From positions 2,666,001 through 2,730,000 of the forward strand of contig NZ_JAIWZC010000001.1 in NCBI RefSeq assembly GCF_020297485.1: 64,000 nucleotides of DNA, in the 5' to 3' direction. The translations under genes were made by a program, and so were the position numbers. Source of the stretch: Enterocloster clostridioformis. GTDB taxonomy: Bacteria; Bacillota; Clostridia; Lachnospirales; Lachnospiraceae. The notes below the pieces were generated by a model that was not told where the DNA came from, ran no database searches, and saw nothing but the letters and a program-made list of their open reading frames with translations. Position 1 is the stretch's first letter. Every line of letters begins with the position of its first letter. Positions 25,981 through 34,917 of this stretch are shown piece by piece.

Positions 25981-26995
25981 ACTCCCTGAATTCATGCTTC
26001 TCCTGGAGCAGTTTTTTACGGAATACATGCCGCTCTCATCAGGGCTTTCCCAGAACACCGTCAGGTCATACAAACATTCTTTCCGGCTTCTGTTCCAGTA
26101 TGTTTACCAGACGAAAAAGAAAGAGGCTGGTGAGATCCGGTTCCGGGATCTGGATTTTGAGACAGTTGATGGGTTCCTGAAATGGATTGAGACAGAACGG
26201 GGCTGCTCCGTGTCTACAAGGAACCTCCGGCTGTCGGCACTTTCCTCTTTTGCCGCTTATGCACAGAACAGAAATTTTGAAGCTGCGACGGTGTTTGCCA
26301 ACGCAGTCAGGAGAATTCCTGCAAAAAAGCAATCCGTACAGCCAAGGATTGCCTTTTACCTTGATGAGGTGTCAGCCCTGCTCCGGCTCCCTGATCCCGA
26401 AAAACGTCTGGGACTGCGTGACCAGGTTCTTTTAAACCTGATGTATGCCAGCGGTGCGAGGGCGCAGGAAATCTGCGACCTGAAAGTCAGGGACTTTTTT
26501 GTGGAGAAAAACCTTTATAAGCTGACGGTCACAGGAAAAGGGAACAAGGCACGCCGGATTGTGCTTGCCAAACCCAGTGGAATTCTCCTGAAACGGTATC
26601 TGGAGGAAACAGGCCATGCCGGACAGTTGGAAGCCTATATCTTTTCCAGCCAGACACATCCACAGATGACTATTTCCTGCATTGAGGAGATTTACAAAAA
26701 ATATATCGCCATCGCAAGGGCAGAGCATCCGGGAATGTTTTTGGAGAAAAGCTATACCCCGCATACCATGAGGCACACAACCGCCACACATATGTTAGAG
26801 GCCGGTGTTCCGATTGTGGCAATCAAAAATTTCCTCGGACATTCCTCGATTTCCACAACGGAACGGTACGCTGAACTTTCACAGGGAGCAGTGAACAGGC
26901 ATATCCGGGATTGGAACGAGAAATGGTTTTCCCATCAAAAGGAAACTCATGCTAATCAGAAAAAGGAGAATCCGTTGCCCGACTTCCTGAAATAG
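25967..26995 (+). CDS. ritC: tyrosine recombinase, third of the RIT trio
   Basis: A 342-residue recombinase initiated at GTG 25967 (GGAGGTGGCCT before it), overlapping the second gene by 14 bases. SAM-like domain, then catalytic residues in YASGARAQEICDLKV, TGKGNKARRIV, HTMRHTTATHMLEAG and LGHSSISTTERYAELS. It is closest to XerC/D-like phage integrases of the three. Confidence 0.9.
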   Translation: MRKNKLPEFMLLLEQFFTEYMPLSSGLSQNTVRSYKHSFRLLFQYVYQTKKKEAGEIRFRDLDFETVDGFLKWIETERGCSVSTRNLRLSALSSFAAYAQNRNFEAATVFANAVRRIPAKKQSVQPRIAFYLDEVSALLRLPDPEKRLGLRDQVLLNLMYASGARAQEICDLKVRDFFVEKNLYKLTVTGKGNKARRIVLAKPSGILLKRYLEETGHAGQLEAYIFSSQTHPQMTISCIEEIYKKYIAIARAEHPGMFLEKSYTPHTMRHTTATHMLEAGVPIVAIKNFLGHSSISTTERYAELSQGAVNRHIRDWNEKWFSHQKETHANQKKENPLPDFLK

Positions 26996-27000
26996 CGCTT

Positions 27001-27089
27001 ACATTATCCGAGGAAATCTTCTTGAAAGCCTTTACGAATGGGACTTTTTATGAATTTCCTCGGATAATTGAAAATCTCGGATAATGCGC
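27001..27089. repeat. right 89-base terminal inverted repeat of the RIT element
   Basis: It is the reverse complement of 23878-23966 with one mismatch (CTTTCAAG in place of CTTTTAAG). It is followed directly by a further palindrome, GCGCCCTATCC/GGATAGGGCGC (27086-27115), which contains another CTATCCGAG word and is absent at the left end. Confidence 0.9.
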
Positions 27090-27108
27090 CCTATCCGAGT
27101 TCTGGGAT

Positions 27109-27160
27109 AGGGCGCAACTATACACCACTTTTGAAGTGGTGCGTTGCGTCCTGCCGGAAG
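27109..27160. promoter_or_regulatory. oriT-like hairpin region of the mobilizable element
   Basis: Just after the RIT element, GGGCGCAACTATA is followed by the perfect inverted repeat CACCACTT (27123-27130) / AAGTGGTG (27134-27141), then GCGTTGCG. A strong hairpin beside a GCAACTATA-type word, in the place where these elements keep the transfer origin, suggests oriT. The relaxase gene is missing. Assignment is inference. Confidence 0.4.
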
Positions 27161-27405
27161 CCCCTTGCCGGGAGCAGATGATTTCCACAGATTTTCAATC
27201 TGTTCCAATCATCACAGGGGAAGCTACACTTCCCCTGCGCTGGCTGCCGCCAGCTACCCCTTAGTGGACTTGCCGCCCGGAAACACCTTGCGTTGCAAGC
27301 TGTTCCCAGTCAGCAAGTTTTTACAAAATCCCGCTATACTTCTTTGAGTGAATGAAGTATAATGAAGCCAGCGACAAAGGGAGGAGGTAGGAGCGAAAAG
27401 TAACT
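27161..27405. other. non-coding remainder between oriT-like region and the acetyltransferase gene
   Basis: No gene seen. It carries TATACTTC (27334-27341) with a matching GAAGTATA 9 bases later, near TATAATG, probably promoter elements, and GGGAGGAGG about 24 bases before the ATG at 27406. Confidence 0.4.
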
Positions 27406-28155
27406 ATGGAAGTAATTATTAAAAATAAAATTGAAGAATTATTGTCAAAGGAATTTTATTGTAGTTCGGACGAATTAAATGGAAAATCAACAGTATATTC
27501 TGTTAATTTCAATGCAAAACAACCATATATAAAAATACTAGCCTATAGAAATTGCGTTGTGGTCTGCACCTCAGAGGATTTGCATGATAAAATACAGGAA
27601 CTTGTACAAAGCAAGAATAGAGATGAAATTTTTGAACTTCCTTTGGTTTATGGGCAGACAATACATTATGTGCCTAATGATAGATATACAAAGGATGTAT
27701 CAGCATCATTGAATTTTGCGTGTGAATATTTTTTTGACAGAGATATTTTATCTCTTGCTGGTTTGACTGGTTTTGAAAATTCTTTAGCATTTGATGAAAA
27801 CGGTTCTACATCGACAAAAGCTGTTTATATTGCAAAGGACAAGAATAGAATTATTGGAGTGGCAGGTGCGGCAGAATCACCTGTAAATGGCATATGGGAA
27901 ATAGGCGTAGATGTTGTGGAAAAATACAGAAATGCCCGGGTGGGAACGTATTTGGTGAGAGGTTTAACTAAGGAATTGCTGGCACGAAATATTATCCCAT
28001 TCTATTCTGCTTCTATAACAAATATTGGTTCGCAGATGGTAGCAAGTAGATGTGACTATATACCGTTTTGGGTTGATACATTTGGAACGATTCTTGATGG
28101 AAGTTCGGTATATAATGATATTCTTAGGGGTGTATCATCGAAATTTATCAAATGA
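27406..28155 (+). CDS. GNAT-fold acetyltransferase-like protein, element cargo
   Basis: A 249-residue protein. Residues about 140-230 show a GNAT-like core: RIIGVAGAAESPVNGIWEIG, VDVVEKYRNARVGTYLVRGL, TKELLARNIIPFYSASITNI. The N-terminal half (residues 1-120) is unlike known acetyltransferases and contains CSSDELNGKSTVYSVNF. It is AT-rich and unlike its GC-rich neighbours, so it is probably a late cargo insertion that replaced the mobilization and recombinase start. Substrate unknown. Confidence 0.7.
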   Translation: MEVIIKNKIEELLSKEFYCSSDELNGKSTVYSVNFNAKQPYIKILAYRNCVVVCTSEDLHDKIQELVQSKNRDEIFELPLVYGQTIHYVPNDRYTKDVSASLNFACEYFFDRDILSLAGLTGFENSLAFDENGSTSTKAVYIAKDKNRIIGVAGAAESPVNGIWEIGVDVVEKYRNARVGTYLVRGLTKELLARNIIPFYSASITNIGSQMVASRCDYIPFWVDTFGTILDGSSVYNDILRGVSSKFIK

Positions 28156-28903
28156 CAAAGCGGACTTTGCCATCGTGCAGGAAAAGCTGAAATCCCGCCA
28201 GCGTCCCGGACAGTCGGGGGAGCCGAGTATGTTCGCCGGTCTGCTCAAATGCGGCGAGTGCGGGAAGTCGCTGACCGTCCGCTATACCAACGCCAAGCAC
28301 CCGCAGCAGATTTATTCCTGCAAGACCTACAACGCCTACGGGAAGCAGCATTGCAGCCAGCACCGAATTGAATTTAACACGCTTTACACCCTTGTGCTGA
28401 ACAAAATCCGGGAATGTGCCGCCGCTGCCCTGATGGACGGCGAAGCGGTAGCCGACCGGCTGACTGACACCTGCCAGAACGAGCAGAAAGACCAGCGGGA
28501 AGCACTGGAACGCTCCTTAACAAAGGACGAGGAACGGATTGAAGTGCTGGAAAAAATGGTGCTGCGGCTCTATGAGGATATGGTTGCCGGGCGCATTACG
28601 GACGCAAACTTCAATCTCCTGCTTTCCAAAACGCAGAAGGAACAGGCGGAGCTAAGGGCGAAAGTCGAGGACGGCAGGAAACGCCTTGCCGATGAAATCC
28701 GGCTTGCCGTGGACGCCCGCCAGTGGGTGGAATCCATTCAGGAATACCGGGACATCACGGAGCTGGACGCAGCCACCTTAAACCGCCTGATTAAAGAAAT
28801 CGTTGTCCATGAAACCATAGACAGCGACAAAACAAGACACATTTCTATCGAAATTCATTTCAATCTCAAACCCATCCCGGAGGTGGAGCAGGTCACGGCA
28901 TGA
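28143..28903 (+). pseudogene. large serine recombinase, C-terminal half only
   Basis: The frame carries the zinc-ribbon (FAGLLKCGECGKSLTVRYTN, SCKTYNAYGKQHCSQHRIEF), a coiled-coil stretch (residues about 140-210) and the C-terminal DUF4368-like tail (LNRLIKEIVVHETIDSDK, ISIEIHFNLKPIPEVEQV). The resolvase catalytic domain with the nucleophile serine and the recombinase domain are missing; the open frame joins the 3' end of the acetyltransferase gene at about 28150. It was probably the integrase of this element. Confidence 0.85.
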
Positions 28904-29569
28904 CCTGCCGCCCCGCCGGGGAGGTTCTTAAACAAAACCACATATATTTTTTGACTGCCGCCGCCCGCCAGAACGCTGATGTTACTCCTAATTGGGGATA
29001 AAGCAGCTGACAGAAAGCCTTCTCACCCTGGCCCGGAGCGACTCAGGACAGGAGACAGCGGTCTGCGCCCCCGTTGACTTAAGCTTCATTGTGAACAGCA
29101 GTCTCATGACCTTTGAGCCTCTGGTTTTCGACATGGACAAGCATATCATCTATGACATCGAGGCTTCGCTCCACGTCAATGGGGATGAGAAAAAACTCCG
29201 GCAGTTGTCAGACATTCTCCTTGACAACGCCTGCAAATACAGTTTGGATAAAAGTTCCATCCGTGTAACCCTGAAAAAGTCTGGCACAAAAGAGGCGCTC
29301 CTCACTGTCTCAAATGAAGGAACACCTCTCACCAAAGAAGAAATCAGGCATCTGTTTCTTCGCTTTTACCGTGCGGACACTGCCCGCAGTAATATCCCCG
29401 GCTACGGCCTCGGACTTTCCATTGCCCAAAGCATTGTATCTGAGCATGGAGGGAGAATTGATGTCAGCACGGATGGTTCCAGAGTGAACTCCTTTATGGT
29501 TCTGCTGCCCTTACAGGAATAAGCAGATATTCCCGGCCGGCCTGCTCCAAGGCTGCGGCTTACTCCATC

Positions 29570-31318
29570 TTACTCCACGTTGCCGCGGCTTTCCAGAATA
29601 TGGATACCTTCCGGCAGGGTCTCTGCCAGCAGGGTCTCCTGTATTTCAACAACAGAGGCTTTGCCGGAAATATTTCCGACTCCCGGCTTTTTTTCAAAAT
29701 CTCCGGCTCCGCCCCCTGGCATTCTTCCAAAACCGCTGCCTGAAGGCCCGCCATATTGGTTCAATATGCTGTTCACCGCTACCTGGATATCCTGATCTCC
29801 AGCCTCTATGTAATAGATCTCCCCTGTTTTTAATTCTGGCGAACTGAAAAGCAGGGCCTCAAAGGTCTTCGAAACCTTTGTTTCCGTCAATTGATTCCCT
29901 TGACCGTCCTTCACTGATATAGTTGATCCGGCAGCCTGGATTTCATCAAAGTATACCACCAGCATGGATTGGGATGATTCCTCGGAAAATGTCCGGAACA
30001 TTCCCGCGCTTCCCACAGCCAATATGGTTCCCCCTGATATGGATCCCTCTCCATCGTAATCCAAAGCACCATCTCCTCCTCCCGCCGGGCCTTCTACAAG
30101 GACGGTTCCACCCTCCAGATACAAGTCCCCGTTAGAGTCAATGCCATCACCGGAAGCATTGATTTTCACGTCTCCTCCCGAAATACGGATGTAAGCCCCT
30201 TCTGTCACACCGAATGAACCACCGTCCTGTCCCCGCCTGTTGCCAAAGGAATTTTTAAATGCAAGAGTATCCGCTGCCGGGTTTTCGTCTTTTTTCCCGG
30301 CTGCATTGATACCATCATCCTCTGAGTTAATCCGAATGGTTCCTCCGGTAATTTCCACGCAGAGTCCCTCCACCCCCTCGCTGCTTTGTTCCACTGTTAT
30401 GGTTCCGCCCGAGACCTCCACCAGATTGTCACCGTGAACTGCATCGTCGCCTGTGGACAGCGTCAGCTGGCCTGTTGTTATCCTTACATCCTTGCCGCTG
30501 TGTATACTGTCATCCTGGGCATCTATGTCAATGACGCCGCCTGTAACCTCGACCAGCGTTTCAGCCAGTATTCCTTTCTTTCCTGCTGTGATGGTCATGG
30601 TTCCTCCGGTGATTCTCACATATCCCTTGTCTTCTTCCGTGTCATTATTTGACTGTATTCCGTCGCTGCCTGATGTGATGGTAATCTCTCCCCCGTTCAC
30701 CTCTACGGCGTCCTTTCCTTTCATACCATCTTCCGCCGCCTCAATGACATAGGTTCCGGAATTAATGGTAAGACTGTCCTTCCCACGTATACCGTTCATA
30801 TAATTACCGCTGACTGTCAGCATGCCATTTCCTTCAAACACCATATTATCTTTGCTGAAAATGGCTGCATCGGGCTCGTCCTCCCCGGTCTGGGGGTAAG
30901 TATATGAGTTTCCGTCAGATACCTTGTTTTCTGTCCCATCCTCCAGGACAATGGTCAGAAGTCCGCTTTGCCCGGCACAGATTGCGGAATAATCCGGGCT
31001 CGTAATGGAAACACCGTCCAGTACCAGACGTACCTCGTCCTCCTTTCCCGCCTCCACCATCACGCCTCCCCCTGTAATATTTCCTGTCAGGCGGTATGTT
31101 CCGGAAGATGAAATGATGACATTGGACCCGTCAGCCGCGGCTCCCACCCCTTCAATGACCACGGTTGTCCCATACCCCGTGATTAACGTTTCCTTTCCAT
31201 TACCATAGGAACTGCCTGCGGCTGTCTTTGTACAGCCGGCAAGAAGCAGGACACCGGCCAGTCCGGCCGCTATTCCAAATATTCTAAGCTTACTGTATCT
31301 CACCCTATCTCTGCCCAT
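29570..31318 (-). CDS. carbohydrate-binding (DUF4353-type) lipoprotein
   Basis: A 582-residue exported lipoprotein: lipobox LLLAGC with Cys29, then a long parallel beta-helix of repeated units (for example TGGTMTITAGKKGILAETLV, SGGTITVEQSSEGVEGLCVE, DGIDSNGDLYLEGGTVLV), rich in Asp and Gly and typical of DUF4353 proteins. The C-terminal part has a YFDEIQAAGSTISVKDGQG domain and a Gly-rich segment. GGAGG precedes the ATG at 31318. It is the last gene of the VTC/DUF4956 operon, and in related operons such proteins go with CotH-type or polyphosphate-polymerase-like partners; a role at the cell surface is inferred. Confidence 0.88.
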   Translation of the reverse strand: MGRDRVRYSKLRIFGIAAGLAGVLLLAGCTKTAAGSSYGNGKETLITGYGTTVVIEGVGAAADGSNVIISSSGTYRLTGNITGGGVMVEAGKEDEVRLVLDGVSITSPDYSAICAGQSGLLTIVLEDGTENKVSDGNSYTYPQTGEDEPDAAIFSKDNMVFEGNGMLTVSGNYMNGIRGKDSLTINSGTYVIEAAEDGMKGKDAVEVNGGEITITSGSDGIQSNNDTEEDKGYVRITGGTMTITAGKKGILAETLVEVTGGVIDIDAQDDSIHSGKDVRITTGQLTLSTGDDAVHGDNLVEVSGGTITVEQSSEGVEGLCVEITGGTIRINSEDDGINAAGKKDENPAADTLAFKNSFGNRRGQDGGSFGVTEGAYIRISGGDVKINASGDGIDSNGDLYLEGGTVLVEGPAGGGDGALDYDGEGSISGGTILAVGSAGMFRTFSEESSQSMLVVYFDEIQAAGSTISVKDGQGNQLTETKVSKTFEALLFSSPELKTGEIYYIEAGDQDIQVAVNSILNQYGGPSGSGFGRMPGGGAGDFEKKPGVGNISGKASVVEIQETLLAETLPEGIHILESRGNVE

Positions 31319-31330
31319 ATAACCATCCTC

Positions 31331-32002
31331 CTATAATTCTTCCCTGCCATCCGACAGCCGTCCGCAGACAATGGTAAGATTTCCATTTCTGCACCGTATA
31401 TCATCCAGCATGTTCTTTTCAATTGATTCCGACTTTAAATCCACATGGTAACACAGCTCATAGAGACTGCCCATATTCACGGTCCTGACCCGCACAAGCT
31501 CCGGATTTTTAGTGTATTTCTCAAATATATCGTCAAAGATTCCCGAATAATCCAGATTTTCCGGTATCGTAATTTTCAATTCCTTTCTCTCTGCCCTGCC
31601 TGACGGAAGCGATACCAGAAGGATGGTAATTCCGCCAGCCACCATCATTAAAATCAGAGCGGTTCCCAAATACCCCATTCCAGCGGCCAGCCCCAGAGCC
31701 ATGGCCAGGAATATGCTTCCAATTTCCCTTGCATTGCCGGGCATGGACCTGAACCGCACCAGACTGAACGCCCCCATGACCGCCACTCCTGTTCCCAGGT
31801 TTCCGTTTACCAGCATGATCACGGTTTGGACCATGACAGGCAGCAGTACCAGGGTAAGAATGAAGCTTCTGGAATACCGGTTCCTGTATGTATGGACCAC
31901 AGCCAGCACTGCCCCCAGCAGGACTGATGTAACGGTACAGAGCAAAAATTGTCCCATTGTAATACCGGCATTTACAGTTTCTGTCAATACACTATCAAGC
32001 AC
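31331..32002 (-). CDS. DUF4956 membrane protein
   Basis: A 223-residue protein with four transmembrane helices in the first 140 residues (including FLLCTVTSVLLGAVLAVVHT and GSIFLAMALGLAAGMGYLGT) and the family-typical GAFSLVRFRSMPGNAREIG, followed by a cytoplasmic ACT-like domain (LKITIPENLDYSGIFDDIFE). GTG at 32002 (after GGAGGAAG) overlaps the VTC gene by eight bases. DUF4956 and VTC-domain proteins are repeatedly neighbours; a role in polyphosphate or surface-polymer handling is suspected but unproven. Confidence 0.88.
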   Translation of the reverse strand: MLDSVLTETVNAGITMGQFLLCTVTSVLLGAVLAVVHTYRNRYSRSFILTLVLLPVMVQTVIMLVNGNLGTGVAVMGAFSLVRFRSMPGNAREIGSIFLAMALGLAAGMGYLGTALILMMVAGGITILLVSLPSGRAERKELKITIPENLDYSGIFDDIFEKYTKNPELVRVRTVNMGSLYELCYHVDLKSESIEKNMLDDIRCRNGNLTIVCGRLSDGREEL

Positions 32003-32714
32003 AGATTCTTCCTCCCTCCACAAACACGCCGTGATACAGGTACTCTTTATAATAGGCTCCGTATTTTGAGTAGGACACAGGAAAAAGCCCCATACCGGAA
32101 AACAGCCTGCTCATCCATAAAGGCATGGCTCCGGGAATTTTAACCTCCATCAGAATCTGGTTCTTATCCAGAAGCATTGTTCCATACACCCCGTTCTTCA
32201 GCTCCAGCCCGCTGCACCTGCAGCAGATATTCCGGTCAAAGGTAATCCTTAATTCCTCATTGTCCTTTCCGTAATATGCCACCCGCTCGTAGGCCACATA
32301 GGCCGCGGGTTTTAATTCATACCGATTCAGCACATAATCGATTTCCTTCAATATCTGGCTCTCCTCAGCCCACCGGATTCCATAATACAGATACTTTCTT
32401 GCCTGGCAAAGTGTCATGGGAATCCGGCGCTTGTATACCACCCCGTCAAACTTTTTCTTTAATTCCGCATATACCACGCTGTTGTCCGTCACCTTCCCAT
32501 ATGCCCTCAAACGCAGCTTTTCCTTATATTCCGGCTTCTCAATGGATTGCCTGACCAGCTCGTAATCCCGTGTGTCAAAGTAAATATTGGATAAGGTATG
32601 TTCCCCGTAATGATCTGCATTCATCTGTCGTTCCAGAACAGGTATCAGCGCATCGTGCTTTTTTTGGGTGAGCATATATTTTTTCTCATAGCGTTTAAAT
32701 ATTTCCTGAGTCAT
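31995..32714 (-). CDS. VTC-domain (polyphosphate polymerase-like) protein
   Basis: A 239-residue protein of the CYTH/VTC tunnel fold. Basic and acidic tunnel residues are visible in RYEKKYML, YFDTRDYELVRQSIEKPEYK, EKLRLRAYGK, YAELKKKFDGVVYKRR and MEVKIPGAMPLWM. ATG at 32714 follows AAGGAGG at eight bases. VTC domains in fungi make polyphosphate from ATP; the bacterial proteins are usually unstudied. First gene of a three-gene operon with DUF4956 and the DUF4353 lipoprotein. Confidence 0.87.
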   Translation of the reverse strand: MTQEIFKRYEKKYMLTQKKHDALIPVLERQMNADHYGEHTLSNIYFDTRDYELVRQSIEKPEYKEKLRLRAYGKVTDNSVVYAELKKKFDGVVYKRRIPMTLCQARKYLYYGIRWAEESQILKEIDYVLNRYELKPAAYVAYERVAYYGKDNEELRITFDRNICCRCSGLELKNGVYGTMLLDKNQILMEVKIPGAMPLWMSRLFSGMGLFPVSYSKYGAYYKEYLYHGVFVEGGRICA

Positions 32715-33116
32715 ACGCATAGCCTCCTTCATCTTTTATGGCCTTTATCCTATCAGCCCAAGCTGAAACAGACCTTAAAAAAGTACGGAAAACCATGAGC
32801 TTTCTGTGAACGGTCCGGGGATTTTTTGTGAACTGACGGGAGATTTTCTATGAACTGACAGGGAATTTTCTGCAAACTGCCAAGATATTTCTATAAACAT
32901 CCAGGATATTTCTAAACTGCCAAAATGTCCCAATAAGCCGTTCAATGCTTTTCATAAAACCATGCCCGGTTACGGACCATACAAATATATGCGAAAAATG
33001 GGGCCGGCACTTTCTCACCATGGTGCCTGATGAGAATGACCGCCTGGAACATATGTATGTGCCCGAATTCCACCCCCGTTCAAACGTTATCAGAAAGTCA
33101 GACACTGCTGGCAAAA
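32715..33116. other. gap with degenerate 19-23 base tandem repeats
   Basis: No gene seen. From 32817 to 32921 a short phrase recurs five times with changes (GGGAnATTTTCTnTGAACTGACA-like): 32817-32837, 32838-32860, 32861-32881, 32882-32902, 32903-32921. It lies upstream of the VTC operon. Decayed minisatellite is the simplest reading. Confidence 0.5.
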
Positions 33117-33155
33117 GCAAAAAACGCCGCCGGTATCATCACCAATCCCGGCGGC
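33117..33155 (-). terminator. intrinsic terminator of the ABC transporter operon
   Basis: On the minus strand GCCGCCGG (33155-33148) pairs with CCGGCGGC (33133-33126), followed by GTTTTTTGC. Confidence 0.9.
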
Positions 33156-33174
33156 TTTCCTCTCCCCTATCTTT

Positions 33175-34917
33175 CTACAGACTCCAGCTCAGACTTTTTC
33201 CCTGAAGCTCTGCCATGTGACGGTATATTCCTTTCTTCTCCATCAAATCCCCCGGTGTACCCTGCTCCGCCACATAACCATCCTTTAACACCACAATCCG
33301 GTCTGCTCCCGCCACAGTCCGCATCCGGTGCGCAATAATCAGCACAGTCTTATCCTTAACCAGATTGGATATGGCCTCCTGTACCAGAGTCTCATTTTCC
33401 ACATCCAGCGACGCCGTGGCTTCATCCATGAGGATCACGGGGGCATTCTTTAAAAGGGCCCTGGCAATGGACAGCCGCTGCCGTTCCCCGCCGGACAGGG
33501 CGGAACCATTTTCCCCAATCCGCGTCTCATATCCGTTTGGGAGACGATGGATGAATTCCTCACACTGGGCTGCCCTGGCCGCTTCCATCACCTCCCGGTC
33601 TGATGCGCCTTTGCGCCCCAGGCGGATGTTCTCCATGATGGTATTGTTAAACAGGACCACATCCTGGAACACAATGGAAAAGCTTCTCAGCAGTGTCTCC
33701 GGCTCTATCCCGCTGATATCCGTGCCTCCCAGTGTAATTTTTCCTCTGTCAATATCCCAAAACCTGACGGCCAGCTTTGCGCTGGTGGATTTTCCGCCTC
33801 CCGACGGCCCTACCAGGGCTGTCACCTGTCCCTGCCTCGCTGTAAATGACACATCCTTTAAAACCTGTTCCCCGTCTTTATAGGAAAATCCCACATGGTC
33901 AAATACAATATCATATCCATCGTACACAGCTTCCCTGCTTCCCTGCAAAACAGGCTGCTCCTCAATCAGTTTCATCCGTTCCACCACCAGTAAGGCAGAG
34001 TACACAGCCGACAGGTTCTGCAGACAGCCGGTAAGAGGTCCGTACAGCCTGGTGGACGCCACCATAAACATGAGGAACAGCATAAAGCCGATGGAATGGG
34101 ATGACAGAAGATCAGCTCCTACCAGTACTGTGGTAGCCATGCCGACTTTCAGGAACATCTGGGACGCTGTGACCATGGTGCCGTTGAACAGTTCCAGACG
34201 TATGGTGATGGATTCCACGTTCAGAATCTTCTGATCCAGCCCCCTCAGATACTCCTCCTGCAGATTGTTGGCCTTGATGTCCTGGATATTCTCAATGCAC
34301 TCCTGGATTCCGTCCGAAGCAGCGATTTTTTTTCCCTTCTGCCTGCGCTCTACCCGGTCCACCATGGGTCTTGTACCTGCTGCCAGAAGAAAGGATACGG
34401 GAACCACCCACAGCACAGCCAGCCCCATCCGCCAGTCAGCCGCCAGAAGACACACTCCTATGAGCGCCGTGGATATGAAGGCCCCTATGAGTTCAGGAAT
34501 AAAATGGGAAAATGCCTTTTCGATAAACGCACTGTCCGCCATAATGGTGGTGGTCAAATCCGCCATATCCCTTTTTCCAAAAAAAGACATGGGCAGGGTT
34601 CTGAGCCTCTCCGCCAGACGAATGCGCATATTGGCGCTTTCCGTATAGGATGCCACAAAGGTGGCGTCATACTGGATTCTCCAGAAAATGAATATTATAA
34701 CCAGCAGCACAATGCAGACTGCCACATACCCGGCCATTCCCAGTGAAGGAGCCTGAAGCCCCACTAACGGGCCCAGAAGCCGTTCCATGAAGAGGAACAG
34801 GATGCCCATGGGGAATATCAGCCCCATATTGGTGATAGCACAGGAAAATATGGCCTTTGTCAGATCCCTTCCTCCCTGTTCGCTCAATGCGAATTTTTTC
34901 TGCAGATACTTGCTCAT
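33175..34917 (-). CDS. ABC transporter, fused permease and ATPase, second subunit
   Basis: A 580-residue exporter-type half-transporter: six transmembrane helices in residues about 1-310, then the ATPase with Walker A GPSGGGKSTSAKL, signature LSGGERQRLSIARAL, Walker B VILMDEATASLD and H-loop IAHRMRT. ATG at 34917 overlaps the preceding gene's stop (ATGA). Forms a heterodimer with its neighbour. Pairs of this type include multidrug exporters and YbtPQ-like iron-siderophore importers; the metal-responsive palindrome upstream favours an iron-related role. Confidence 0.92.
   Translation of the reverse strand: MSKYLQKKFALSEQGGRDLTKAIFSCAITNMGLIFPMGILFLFMERLLGPLVGLQAPSLGMAGYVAVCIVLLVIIFIFWRIQYDATFVASYTESANMRIRLAERLRTLPMSFFGKRDMADLTTTIMADSAFIEKAFSHFIPELIGAFISTALIGVCLLAADWRMGLAVLWVVPVSFLLAAGTRPMVDRVERRQKGKKIAASDGIQECIENIQDIKANNLQEEYLRGLDQKILNVESITIRLELFNGTMVTASQMFLKVGMATTVLVGADLLSSHSIGFMLFLMFMVASTRLYGPLTGCLQNLSAVYSALLVVERMKLIEEQPVLQGSREAVYDGYDIVFDHVGFSYKDGEQVLKDVSFTARQGQVTALVGPSGGGKSTSAKLAVRFWDIDRGKITLGGTDISGIEPETLLRSFSIVFQDVVLFNNTIMENIRLGRKGASDREVMEAARAAQCEEFIHRLPNGYETRIGENGSALSGGERQRLSIARALLKNAPVILMDEATASLDVENETLVQEAISNLVKDKTVLIIAHRMRTVAGADRIVVLKDGYVAEQGTPGDLMEKKGIYRHMAELQGKSLSWSL

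Larger units (their letters stand above)
23878..27115. mobile_element. RIT element (recombinase-in-trio transposable element)
   Basis: Three consecutive overlapping tyrosine recombinase genes lie between 89-base inverted repeats (23878-23966 and 27001-27089) that differ at a single position. This is the layout of RIT elements. AGGGCGC occurs at 23875-23881 and again at 27109-27115, and beyond the second copy the sequence continues as an oriT-like region, so the right end of the insertion may extend to 27108-27115. Confidence 0.88.
20795..29008. mobile_element. integrative mobilizable element, degenerate, inserted in the kinase gene
   Basis: About 8.2 kb between two CAGCT copies. The gene set is typical of clostridial mobilizable elements that use large serine recombinases: small XRE regulators, a short cysteine-bearing protein, a replication-initiator-like winged-helix protein, a DUF3847 protein, an oriT-like hairpin and a serine recombinase at the right end. 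The relaxase is missing and the recombinase has lost its catalytic N-terminal part, so the element is stuck unless helped in trans. An RIT transposon is nested inside it. Confidence 0.8.
19947..29522 (+). pseudogene. sensor histidine kinase split by an 8.2 kb mobile element
   Basis: The 5' part (19947-20794) encodes a transmembrane helix (FSAIMMIIVGLLLAVIFITL), a Gln/Pro-rich extracytoplasmic region, a second helix (GACSFAVLFLFSILLSRWAV) and the phosphoacceptor FVADASHELKTPLTVILSNA. The 3' part (29004-29522) continues QLTESLLTLARSDSG and the ATPase domain with DNACKYS, GYGLGLSIAQSIV and GGRIDV. Both sides share CAGCT (20790-20794, 29004-29008); joining there restores ...RMKQLTESLL.... In its present state the 5' part ends after KQLMAN and cannot bind ATP. 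Confidence 0.93.

Noticed and set aside
32848..33120. 90-codon minus-strand frame in the gap before the VTC operon
   Set aside because: It passes through the degenerate tandem repeats and ends beside the terminator; no coding signature.
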